Positions 25,744-33,911 of a DNA stretch of 43,133 bases are shown here, piece by piece. Every line of letters starts with the position of its first letter. Position 1 is the first letter of the stretch. Location of the stretch: positions 14,767-57,899 of the forward strand of contig JAJBTX010000120.1 of the NCBI GenBank assembly GCA_020860645.1, read 5' to 3'. The notes below the pieces were generated by a model. It was not told the DNA's origin and ran no database searches. It saw nothing but the letters and a program-made list of their open reading frames with translations. Source of the stretch: Lachnospiraceae bacterium (GTDB lineage: Bacteria > Bacillota > Clostridia > Lachnospirales > Lachnospiraceae). Both the position numbers and the translations under genes were made by a program.

Positions 25744-27600
25744 TTAAGTCCCTGTCGTACTCGTCTGCTCCGCATAGGGCGCTGTCGTGACGATGCCGAT
25801 CGGCTCTGTCGGGTCAAAGGCACATGTTCCAAGAAGTATGCCGTCCGCGTCGTAGAAGCGGACCTCCACATCGGACATTCTCCAGGCGAGCAGACGCCAG
25901 TGGCGGATCTCCTGTGAGGTCGCCGTCCGCTCCCCGACCTGCAGCTCGCCGCACCAGAGCTCATAGTAGGCGATCTCCTCGGAATAAGCTCCGGGGACCG
26001 ACACGCCGAAGGAAAACTCCTCCTCGGCCGAGTGCGATTTGATGTAGTAGACGACTTCCGCCTCCTCCGCATCAGCGGAGCCTGTCGTCGCCGATGCCGT
26101 GTCAGACACCCCTTCCGAATCGGTATCCGCCAGGCCTCCTGAGCTGACATAGCTGCTCTCTGTTTCCTTGCCGACAAGCCGGGCCGGATCGCTCTCGATC
26201 TCCTCCACCAGCTCCTGAAGATAACCTCCGGTGGCACTGTCAAGGGCGTAATACGCTTTGAAATACTCGCTCCTGGCGTCGAGCAGCTCCATCTCAAGAT
26301 CTTCGTATTCCCCGGTCAACGCATCGTACTCATCCTTTGACAGCTCGCCGATGCGGTAGCGCACCCGGTAAGTCTTCTGCTTCTTTTCGAGGGCTTCGAT
26401 CTCTTCTTCCAGATCCGCGATCTGCTCCTTCCGGTCCAGCAGATTGTCATAGCTTTCCTCCACACTCTCGCTCAGCGATTCCTCAAGGTCGGCGAGGTCG
26501 ATCTGCAGATTCTGGTATTTCAGCACGTCGTCGTACAGTGAGTACGCGCCGTCGTCGTCCTCGATCGACTGTCCAAGCCCCGCGGCTCTCGCCTCCGCAT
26601 AGGCGTCATACTCCGTCTGGAATTCCTCCGTATCGATCGCCCATCCGGCGACCGCCTGCAGCATGTACTGCAGAATATTGTCCGGCACCTGATAATTCTC
26701 GGAGCGCGCCGTATATTCCTTCCAGAAGGCCCACAGCATATTCTGTGCGCTCGCGTAGGACGCGAGATACGAACTGCTGTTTTCGAGGGTTCCCACAGTC
26801 AGCTCCTCGAGCCTGCCCTCCCAGAGTTCACTTTCCACTTCCAGCTCCGCAAAGCTGACGTTTTCGGAGAGCTCCACTCCCATGGCTTCGGAGAGCGCCG
26901 TCTTCGCTTCCTCGAGTTCCTCCTGCCTTTCATCAAGGCTCTCCTCGCGCGATTCCACTGCCTCTTCCTGCGCGTCCACGTCGCCCTGCGTGGCCTGTCC
27001 GGTTCTGAGCAGCGCCCTGATCTTCGTCAGGGAGGTTTTCTCCTCCGCGAGCCACTCCTCCTCCAGCTCGATCTTCTGCTGCAACGTGACGATATCCGCG
27101 TACAGCCCGGCGATCTCCTCCTGCACCGACAGCCGCGCTTTCTCCAGCGCCGCCTCGGCAGTCCTGACGTCCATCTGCGCCAGCAGCGGCGCGATCAGGA
27201 TACTGTAGAGCTCCGAGAGACTCTGTCCCTCCGAAGGCACCGCCTCCATAAAAGGCGACCATAGATATGGCTCCTCCTCGGTCTCTTCTTCCGTCTCGTC
27301 CGCCGTGCCATCCTCCACTGTCGTCTCTTCCGCGGAAGTTTCCTCCGCGTCCGTCTCTTCCTCAGAATCCTCACCGGAAAGGGATCGGTTGGCGATCAGG
27401 ACGGCCTGCGCCAGATCGACCTTCTTCATGGAAAGTTCATTGTTCAGCTCCGTGTAGTCATCGCTGTTCGCAAAGGCCTGCGTCACCGCACTCGCAAACT
27501 TCAGGGTGCTGCTCCCTGCTGCCAGCGTCGGAAAACCTGTCCCCTCGAGGAGCAGTACCGCCGCGAGAAGGGCTGCGATGCCATTTCTTTTCTTTTTCAT
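25744..27600 (-). CDS. Secreted TolC-like coiled-coil protein
   Basis: The 618-residue protein has a signal peptide (KKKRNG, a hydrophobic stretch LLAAVLLLEG, then TLAA around residue 28). An acidic low-complexity segment (77-110) follows. Two similar coiled-coil units come next, residues about 154-241 (ALLRTGQATQGDVDAQEEAV...ALSEAMG) and 363-458 (RYRIGELSKDEYDALTGEYE...ALDSATG). Both read as A-x-Y/L-x-x-G-x-x-[ST]...L-x-x-A-x-x-x-L-x-x-x-x-G, the alternating helix pattern of outer membrane efflux (TolC) proteins, which are also internally duplicated. A Gram-positive host has no outer membrane, so the role is unclear; a wall-spanning conduit or clamp is possible. A beta-rich C-terminal domain ends the protein. 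AAGGAG precedes the ATG. Confidence 0.65.
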   Translation of the reverse strand: MKKKRNGIAALLAAVLLLEGTGFPTLAAGSSTLKFASAVTQAFANSDDYTELNNELSMKKVDLAQAVLIANRSLSGEDSEEETDAEETSAEETTVEDGTADETEEETEEEPYLWSPFMEAVPSEGQSLSELYSILIAPLLAQMDVRTAEAALEKARLSVQEEIAGLYADIVTLQQKIELEEEWLAEEKTSLTKIRALLRTGQATQGDVDAQEEAVESREESLDERQEELEEAKTALSEAMGVELSENVSFAELEVESELWEGRLEELTVGTLENSSSYLASYASAQNMLWAFWKEYTARSENYQVPDNILQYMLQAVAGWAIDTEEFQTEYDAYAEARAAGLGQSIEDDDGAYSLYDDVLKYQNLQIDLADLEESLSESVEESYDNLLDRKEQIADLEEEIEALEKKQKTYRVRYRIGELSKDEYDALTGEYEDLEMELLDARSEYFKAYYALDSATGGYLQELVEEIESDPARLVGKETESSYVSSGGLADTDSEGVSDTASATTGSADAEEAEVVYYIKSHSAEEEFSFGVSVPGAYSEEIAYYELWCGELQVGERTATSQEIRHWRLLAWRMSDVEVRFYDADGILLGTCAFDPTEPIGIVTTAPYAEQTSTTGT

Positions 27601-27704
27601 CTTTTCGCCTCTCCTTCGGAACTATCAGAGAATCAATCCTTGCATCTGACTTGTCTGAATCCTCCTATACTTCATCACATACCAGGCTCATTCATGGCAG
27701 CTCC

Positions 27705-28904
27705 TTACTCCTCATACTGAATGATGTAGAAGGAAAACGTCCCGTCTGTCCCGGAGGATATGAAGGTGTAGCTCAGCCCGTCCCGGGTCCCCGTAAACAT
27801 CCGCGCGCTGCCTCCGTATTCCTCCACGGTATAGTAATCGTCATATTCTTGCGTCAGCACAAGCTGTGCATCTTCCGGATCGACGTAAGACAAAGCCACC
27901 GTCTCTGCAAGGCTCAGCGTCTCCGTCTGCGTCATCAGCTCCGTCCCAAAGTAGCTTTCCAGCTCCTCCTTCGTGCTGAGGGCCGAGCTGCCCACGGGAA
28001 ATTCGTCGCTCAGCACAATCAGCTGCCCGATCGTGATCTCCTCGTCCAGCGTCGCGCTCTCCCCGGTGTCGGCATAGATCACACCAATATCGTCCAGCAC
28101 CACCGCATAGCTGTCGTCCTGTTCATAGACCGTGCGGACGCCGGAATAGATCTCTGCCGCCTCAGAAGCCTTCATCCCCAGAAGCTCACTGTAGACGATC
28201 ACATCCCTACTGAAGCTCCCCTCGTAGACCAGCGTTCCGCTCACGTCATAGAGCTTGCCGGAGCCGTCCTTCATGCCGAGCGAAAAATCTCCCTCGTACT
28301 CGAGAGTTCCGTTCTCGCGGTACAGCTTCCCTGTCCCGCTGAACTCATTGGACTCAAATTCCCCTGTGTACATCATGGTCCCGTCGTCGTAGTAGCGCGT
28401 GCCGGTTCCCTGATATTCGTTATTTTCAAAATTTCCCTGATAGACGACAGCCCCGTCGGAGTTATACAGAGTGCCGTAGCCGTTGACCGCTCCGGAGGAG
28501 ACCTCCCCCTCGTAGGCAACATATCCGTCCTTCGCCGTGATCTGCACCGTGTCGCTCGTAAAGCGCAGCAGCAGAGAATTGTAGGCGTAGGACTTGACCG
28601 TATCCGTACTCGAGCTCGGCAGGACGCTACGCACGCAGAACAGGTAATAGATGCTGAGCACCCCCGCGACGACCACCAGCGCGATCGCCAGCCGACGACT
28701 CACGAGCCAGCCGAAAACCTCGTAATAGTCCTTCTTGTGCCTGGGCTTGATATTCAGGATATTCGAGAAGAAGTCCCGGATAGCGGAGATCACCTTTGTG
28801 CGGATGAAGCTCCAGCTGGTCCAGTTCTTGAACTTCGTGACCAGCGGCGTAATCTTTGACTTGATCGTCGTGATCAGCGTACTGAACAGACTACCCATAT
28901 TCAC
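27705..28904 (-). CDS. Membrane-anchored MORN-repeat protein
   Basis: The 399-residue product has an N-terminal region of about 70 residues that should be cytoplasmic (many Lys and Arg), one membrane helix (about 72-91), and then four or five MORN-type repeats (131-232) of the form Y-x-G-x-F...G-x-G-x-L-Y...G-T, each 23-24 residues. The rest is a domain I do not recognise. MORN repeats form long beta-sheets that bind proteins or lipids. The start could be the GTG at 28904 or the ATG six bases on; AGGAG lies before both. Its neighbours are the cyclase-like membrane protein and the TolC-like protein, so it could be a structural part of an envelope complex. Confidence 0.75.
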   Translation of the reverse strand: MNMGSLFSTLITTIKSKITPLVTKFKNWTSWSFIRTKVISAIRDFFSNILNIKPRHKKDYYEVFGWLVSRRLAIALVVVAGVLSIYYLFCVRSVLPSSSTDTVKSYAYNSLLLRFTSDTVQITAKDGYVAYEGEVSSGAVNGYGTLYNSDGAVVYQGNFENNEYQGTGTRYYDDGTMMYTGEFESNEFSGTGKLYRENGTLEYEGDFSLGMKDGSGKLYDVSGTLVYEGSFSRDVIVYSELLGMKASEAAEIYSGVRTVYEQDDSYAVVLDDIGVIYADTGESATLDEEITIGQLIVLSDEFPVGSSALSTKEELESYFGTELMTQTETLSLAETVALSYVDPEDAQLVLTQEYDDYYTVEEYGGSARMFTGTRDGLSYTFISSGTDGTFSFYIIQYEE

Positions 28905-28944
28905 GCCTCTCCTTTCTCACCCCATTCCGGCTGTTCCCGCGGCG

Positions 28945-31197
28945 TCAGCCGTCGCAGCGCAGCCTGCAGATATCCCCATCGCCGTTTGACAGATTCAGAT
29001 ACTTCTCACAGGTAAACAGATACCATCTGGCCATGCGATCCATCGGATTGACCTTGAGCACATCCGAAAAGGCGTTCCTCGCCAGATAAAAATCATTCTG
29101 ATAAAACAGCTCCAGTGCCTTTTCGAAGCGATCCAGCGTCTCGATCTTCGGCTTCCGCTCCGGCTGAGGATACGCCTCCAGCATTTCATAGAGGTCGAGC
29201 CGCTGCCCGGACTGTCCGAGGCAGATATAGCCGATAAAACGAACCGCGCCCTGCGGTTTCTCCCGCTCACGCACCCCGGCGGTGACGACCAGCCTCAGAT
29301 CCATGCTGCGGAACCAGTCCGCAAAGCGCTCGAGCTCCGCCTTATCCTCCGACAGAAGGAAGGGGAAGCTCTGCCGCTCGTCCCCGGCCACCCCGTAGAG
29401 GAACTCCGAATCATGCAGCAGTATCCCTGCTTTCAGGCTCACAAGATCAGGCTGCGCATAAACTTCCCGCAGGAAGGAAACACCAAAATCCACGCCCCGC
29501 CCCTCCGACTCCAGGAAAAGAAGCTTCAGACTTGTCAGGTCCGCATTTCCGGACACAAAATATCCTTCGCTCTCTTCCATGTGGCGCTCCAGTAGCGTGA
29601 CGAACTGATTTATCTGCTGCGCGGAGCCCTCCGACGCGCCCTGCGGCTCCGTCGTCGTGACAAAGGCCACCATCCCGTGCAGCCGGACCGTATCTCCGCC
29701 CGCGACCTCCGTGATCGAGTCGCGTCCGAAAATCTTCTCAATATTCTTCGGCGCAAAACGGTAGCAGGACTCAAAAATCCGGTAGCGCGTGTAGTTGATG
29801 CGCCCGATCTTCTTCTGCAGCTCCATAAGACTGTTCCACATCACAGCCACATCCCGGCTGCGGGCGGCCCTGCCCATGGGCACCTCCTGTCCCGCCGAGA
29901 CCTGCAGCATGGCGGCCGAGAACCTTCTGAGCTCCGACCCGCGGATCAGCAGCAATGCCATACACACCGCGCTCGCGGCCAGGAAAAGGATGACTGCAAA
30001 GACCAGATAACCGCGGCTTTCCGCCTCCGCGAACAGACTTACCGCAGTATCGCCGCGAACCGCCGCCAGCGTGTATACTGTCTCCCCGTCCGGCGTGAAA
30101 TCCGCCTCCAGAAGCTCCGCGTCCTGCCCGTAAACAGTGGAAAGCAGCGCTCCGTTCTTTCCGCTGGCGCTCAGCAGGATACATCCATCCTCCGGCCTCA
30201 GAATGCAGAGATCCGTAAAGACGTCCCCTGTGCCCTCATCGGAAATAAATCCGGACAGGAGGCTGAAAACCTCCTCGTAGGTATCGCTCTGATAGAAGCC
30301 CTCCGTCTCAAAGTCATCCATCGGCTGCAGCGCCTTCATCTCCACGAGCAGCGCGCTCAGATAATAGCGGCTGTAGCGCTCCGTCTCCGACTCCGTCGTG
30401 TTCCGGCTGCTCAGCGTCGCCAGCGCCACGCCGGTCACCGTGATGATGAGCAGCAGCAGCTCGACGAGTATCACGGCATAGACCGTATAGCTGCGGTTTT
30501 TCAGGAACCGCACGACGAGGAACAGCAAAAGCCAGCCAGCGAACAGAAGCACAAGATGGCAGATCGTGTTGAACTGCCGGATATTCGCCTCCTGCCCCAT
30601 GTCCATGAGCAGCTGCTCACAGTCGGCCTCGTCGGCCGCGGCCTGCTCATAATACTCTGCCCCCGTCCCGTCGTCCTTCCAGGTGAGGAGCAGTCCTTCC
30701 TCGTAAGCAGCCCAGTTAATCTGACGCCCTTCTCCGGCTTCCGCGCTGCTCACAAGCGCAAGAGAGAGCGGCTCAGGCGTCTCCTCCGCCGTCAGGTTCT
30801 CCTCGGACAAATTTTCACTCTCCACAAAATAGACGCCGGCGCGCTCTCCCCCGTCCAGGATCACGGCGAGATAAAAGCCGTCTCTCGCCACGCTGAGGGC
30901 ACTGACACTCCCTCCGCTCTCCAGCTCCAGGACCGGGGTGACAGCGGAGGCCTCGCCGGTCTCGCTCAGGGAGACAATCCGCCGCCCCTCCCCGTCCTCA
31001 GATGAGGAAGGCGTCAGCACCGCGTACAGCCCATCCGAATAACACAGAGCTTCAAATTCACTCCCCTTTTCCAGAGAATCGCTCAGATACACCGAGCGCG
31101 GCGGCTCCCCGGGCCAGTCTCCTCCCGTCACGACAGCCATGACGGCTACGGCAATCATCCAGAGAAAGCCGATCAGAACAGGTATTCTCCTCCTCAT
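28945..31197 (-). CDS. Four-helix membrane protein with degenerate class III cyclase domain and TPR-like tail
   Basis: The 750-residue product has membrane helices at about 5-25, 211-231, 238-262 and 396-418, leaving two extracellular regions (26-210 and 263-395). The cytosolic part starts with a HAMP-like linker, then a domain whose opening, CYRFAPKNIEKIFGRDSITE (478-497), matches the lead-in of class III adenylate/guanylate cyclases. The first metal-binding motif, usually FSDIRGFT, is AFVTTTEP (511-518), and the second Asp site is also not present, so it should be catalytically inactive. A TPR-like helical pair (687-735) ends the protein. It probably senses an outside signal and scaffolds cytoplasmic partners. 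GGGAGGAAG precedes the ATG. Confidence 0.75.
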   Translation of the reverse strand: MRRRIPVLIGFLWMIAVAVMAVVTGGDWPGEPPRSVYLSDSLEKGSEFEALCYSDGLYAVLTPSSSEDGEGRRIVSLSETGEASAVTPVLELESGGSVSALSVARDGFYLAVILDGGERAGVYFVESENLSEENLTAEETPEPLSLALVSSAEAGEGRQINWAAYEEGLLLTWKDDGTGAEYYEQAAADEADCEQLLMDMGQEANIRQFNTICHLVLLFAGWLLLFLVVRFLKNRSYTVYAVILVELLLLIITVTGVALATLSSRNTTESETERYSRYYLSALLVEMKALQPMDDFETEGFYQSDTYEEVFSLLSGFISDEGTGDVFTDLCILRPEDGCILLSASGKNGALLSTVYGQDAELLEADFTPDGETVYTLAAVRGDTAVSLFAEAESRGYLVFAVILFLAASAVCMALLLIRGSELRRFSAAMLQVSAGQEVPMGRAARSRDVAVMWNSLMELQKKIGRINYTRYRIFESCYRFAPKNIEKIFGRDSITEVAGGDTVRLHGMVAFVTTTEPQGASEGSAQQINQFVTLLERHMEESEGYFVSGNADLTSLKLLFLESEGRGVDFGVSFLREVYAQPDLVSLKAGILLHDSEFLYGVAGDERQSFPFLLSEDKAELERFADWFRSMDLRLVVTAGVREREKPQGAVRFIGYICLGQSGQRLDLYEMLEAYPQPERKPKIETLDRFEKALELFYQNDFYLARNAFSDVLKVNPMDRMARWYLFTCEKYLNLSNGDGDICRLRCDG

Positions 31198-31213
31198 AAG
31201 TAACTTCCTCCCT

Positions 31214-32065
31214 CTATCCGGTCAGCGATTCCGTGCCGATCGTTTTAAATCCATTAAATAAAAGTCGCAGCCACGGTACATCCCCGAAAATCAGCTGGCA
31301 CAGCAGGGACGCCAGCACAATCACCACCAGTATCGTACAGACGACCAGGAGGATGCGGAAGATCGTATCCTGCTGGCGCGTAAGCCAGGCCATCAGCCGC
31401 TTCTGGATCCCGCGCCTTTTTTCCGGCGCCGCCGCGATCTGGATATCCTTGTACAGCTCGGTGAAAGAGTCGTAGCTCTTTCTGCCGATCTTTTTCTCCA
31501 GGAGGCGGTAGCTGTATGCCTTCTGCGCCGCCTTCGCACTCAGAAGTTCCCTTAAGATCTGCGCGCATTCCACCGCGCAGTCGCGCTCTGTCCTGTTAAG
31601 ATCCAGCCCGCTTAAGTCGATCTGCCAGCCCAGATAGACCGTATGGTCCTTGGCCAGGTTCAGCTGCCCCTGCCGCAGGGCCAGATAGAGCAGAGGATAT
31701 GGCAGACCGGCTGTCATACAGGCGATGATCACGCTACTGCAGATCGTCTCGCACTCATTCAGGGAGTAGAATCCGCCTGTATAGAAATCTTTCAGCGGCC
31801 GCTCCTGCTTGTACGCGAACACCATGCAGAACATACCCTGGTCGGAAAAGCTGTCCACGCAGGCCCTCTCCCCGGCATTGCCGGCGCTGCGGAATGCCTC
31901 CAGACAGCTCCTCACCACAGCGTGATCCTTGATGACCAGCACAGTATACAGAGCTCCCGCGGAGGAATAAAGGTCGCGGCAGACCAGGATGTCATTAACA
32001 CTATTCGATTTTACAGTCCGAACGCAGGCGAGTCTCATCCGCTGCGACTGATAAATCTTATCCAA
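31214..32065 (-). CDS. Pseudokinase-like protein with C-terminal membrane helix
   Basis: The 283-residue product is soluble up to about residue 230, then has one clear membrane helix (236-258) and a short C-terminus outside. The soluble part reads like a kinase fold without catalytic residues: VLVIKDH (43-49) resembles the beta3 strand with Lys, and the stretch around NLAKDHTVYLGWQIDLSG (136-153) sits where HRD and DFG would be, but neither motif is present. This arrangement recalls EssB/YukC, the membrane pseudokinase of type VIIb secretion, although sequence identity is not obvious. The start is a TTG at 32065, three bases past the upstream stop, with GGAGG farther upstream; the ATG ten codons in is an alternative. 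Confidence 0.55.
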   Translation of the reverse strand: MDKIYQSQRMRLACVRTVKSNSVNDILVCRDLYSSAGALYTVLVIKDHAVVRSCLEAFRSAGNAGERACVDSFSDQGMFCMVFAYKQERPLKDFYTGGFYSLNECETICSSVIIACMTAGLPYPLLYLALRQGQLNLAKDHTVYLGWQIDLSGLDLNRTERDCAVECAQILRELLSAKAAQKAYSYRLLEKKIGRKSYDSFTELYKDIQIAAAPEKRRGIQKRLMAWLTRQQDTIFRILLVVCTILVVIVLASLLCQLIFGDVPWLRLLFNGFKTIGTESLTG

Positions 32066-32068
32066 AGG

Positions 32069-33880
32069 TTATTTTTCCTCCGTCTCAGCTCCCGCTTTCT
32101 TCACAATCGCATAGGCATAGGTACAGATCACCGGCATGTCCACACAGTAGACGCGAATCTCGTAGACGCCCTCCTTCGACGGCGAGGTGTAGACGCCGTC
32201 CGAGGTAATCTCGCCGCTCCCCGGCTCCGTCAGCTCATAGGCAATGCTGCAGGGCTCCATATTGTTGTAACGCACATGGAAATAGTAGTTCTCCCGCGTG
32301 CCCATCACCACGGTCGGCGTGTCCATGGAAATGCTCCTGTCGCTGTAATCCTCCGCCTGATCCAGATCGTTTCCGGCCGGGAAACGGGTCGCGACCCAGC
32401 GATAAGTAAGTACAAGATAATTCACATTTTCCAGAAGCTTCGCCGCCACGATAAAGCTTCCCTTGTCGTTCATGACCTTCACAGCCGTCTCCACGTCCAC
32501 CGCGGTCAGCTGCTCATCGCGGAACAGCTTCGGGTTCCCGTAGATCGTATTGCGGGAAGTAACGCCGAGCGCCGGATCCTCCGCAATGTATTCGTAGCCG
32601 ATCTCCACATGCACATTTCCCTTTCCGAGCCCGTGCATGATCTCGCCTGAGTAGCGGACGTCCCCTCTTCTGGCGTTTTCCCCGAGCGGGATCTCCAGGA
32701 CGCCGGATGCGGTTTCCACCGCCCTGCCCTGCCAGGCAGCCGCCCCGGCCTCAGCCGCCGCAGGATGCTTCGGTTCGCCTCCGCGGAAAATGTCCGGATC
32801 CTTGGAAAAATACTCCATGTACTGGCTGCGCAGCCTGCTCTGGGATGGCGCCATGATATAATTTTTGACGCCCTTCTCCAGGACTTCTTCTATAATATAG
32901 GCATTCTCCGTGCGCACCAGCTTCAGATCCGCAAGGCAGACATAATCCTTCGTGCCGCCCATGCTCTTCATCTCGAGGCTGATACGCCCGAGCTCCTGAC
33001 TGACCAGATCGCCCGGCTTCATGTCCGTGAGCACGATATTCAGGGCGCAGCCGGAAGGAGCTTCCTTCGCCACGCCACCCACCTGGGCGTGAGCGGAACC
33101 GCTCTCCACCAGGATGCTGGTCTCAAGCACCGGCGTCTCCTGCGTGTGCAGCCAGTAATCCTTTTTCAGCGTCTCGCCCTCCGCGAGCGAAGCCTCCCGG
33201 ATCTCCACCTGCAGTTCATGCGTCCCATCCGCCGTGAGGAATACAGGCGTCTGCAGGAGTGCCCGGTAAGAGAATTTCCGGTTCTGCGCGGAGAGCTTCT
33301 GCACCGTCAGCTCCAGCCGGACATTCTTCCCGCGGCAGACCGTGGCCGGCATGGACAGCTTCACGGAGAAATCCTCATCCTCATAGAGGGTAAGGCTCGT
33401 GAAAAACTCACTCTCCATCTCGTACTCCGCCGTCTCATCCTCACGATCCATCAGGAAGAGCTGATAGGACTCACTGATGCGGTTGTATTCGTACTCCTCG
33501 CTGCCGTCCCCGCGGCTCCCCTGGTTGACCGTGTAGACCGTGTGGATCGGCTCCTCCCGATAGCGCAGGCAGAGGCATGCCTCGTCCGTGCGCAGGTTCT
33601 CAAAGCCCTCGATCGCTGAGAGCTTCTTCACGACGGAGGACTCCACGACGATCTCGCGCCCCAGCCCGTCGATCGCGACGCCGCTCTCCACCAGGATCGA
33701 CAGGTCGTCGAGGCTGAACACGCCGCAGCCGCAGACCACGCCCGCACCGTACATCAGATTGTTGACGAAGCGGCGCTTGTTGTTGAAATAAGTCTGCTCG
33801 GCCTGGAAGTCCGCGGAAGTGAGCATCTTCCCCGCGTAGTAGCGGTTCCTCTCAAAAGGATACAGTTTCGTATTGTTCAT
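32069..33880 (-). CDS. CIS-associated protein with NRYYAGKMLTSADF motif and Ig-like C-terminus
   Basis: The 603-residue product starts with NRYYAGKMLTSADFQAEQTY followed by FNNKRRFVNNLMYGAG (residues 12-47) and VVCGCGVFSL, a combined motif I recall at the N-terminus of many CIS-locus proteins of unknown function. The middle is beta-rich with several domains. The C-terminus (about 505-595, with EPGSGEITSDGVYTSPSKEG) looks like an Ig-like domain often found in surface proteins and fibres. There is no signal peptide. It could be a fibre- or surface-type component of the particle. AGGAGGGGAG precedes the ATG, and the histidine kinase gene ends 31 bp upstream. Confidence 0.65.
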   Translation of the reverse strand: MNNTKLYPFERNRYYAGKMLTSADFQAEQTYFNNKRRFVNNLMYGAGVVCGCGVFSLDDLSILVESGVAIDGLGREIVVESSVVKKLSAIEGFENLRTDEACLCLRYREEPIHTVYTVNQGSRGDGSEEYEYNRISESYQLFLMDREDETAEYEMESEFFTSLTLYEDEDFSVKLSMPATVCRGKNVRLELTVQKLSAQNRKFSYRALLQTPVFLTADGTHELQVEIREASLAEGETLKKDYWLHTQETPVLETSILVESGSAHAQVGGVAKEAPSGCALNIVLTDMKPGDLVSQELGRISLEMKSMGGTKDYVCLADLKLVRTENAYIIEEVLEKGVKNYIMAPSQSRLRSQYMEYFSKDPDIFRGGEPKHPAAAEAGAAAWQGRAVETASGVLEIPLGENARRGDVRYSGEIMHGLGKGNVHVEIGYEYIAEDPALGVTSRNTIYGNPKLFRDEQLTAVDVETAVKVMNDKGSFIVAAKLLENVNYLVLTYRWVATRFPAGNDLDQAEDYSDRSISMDTPTVVMGTRENYYFHVRYNNMEPCSIAYELTEPGSGEITSDGVYTSPSKEGVYEIRVYCVDMPVICTYAYAIVKKAGAETEEK

Positions 33881-33911
33881 GGTATGGTCTCCCCTCCTGT
33901 TTTTGCCTTCT

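Noticed and set aside
25731-26297. N-terminal extension of the Pvc16-like gene
   Set aside because: It overlaps the TolC-like gene in another frame, is Arg/Ser-rich, and the internal ATG at 25730 has a perfect Shine-Dalgarno site and the family's normal start.
27267-28859. Plus-strand open frame of 530 codons opposite the MORN and TolC-like genes
   Set aside because: The minus-strand genes have ribosome binding sites, a signal peptide and repeats; the plus-strand frame has none.
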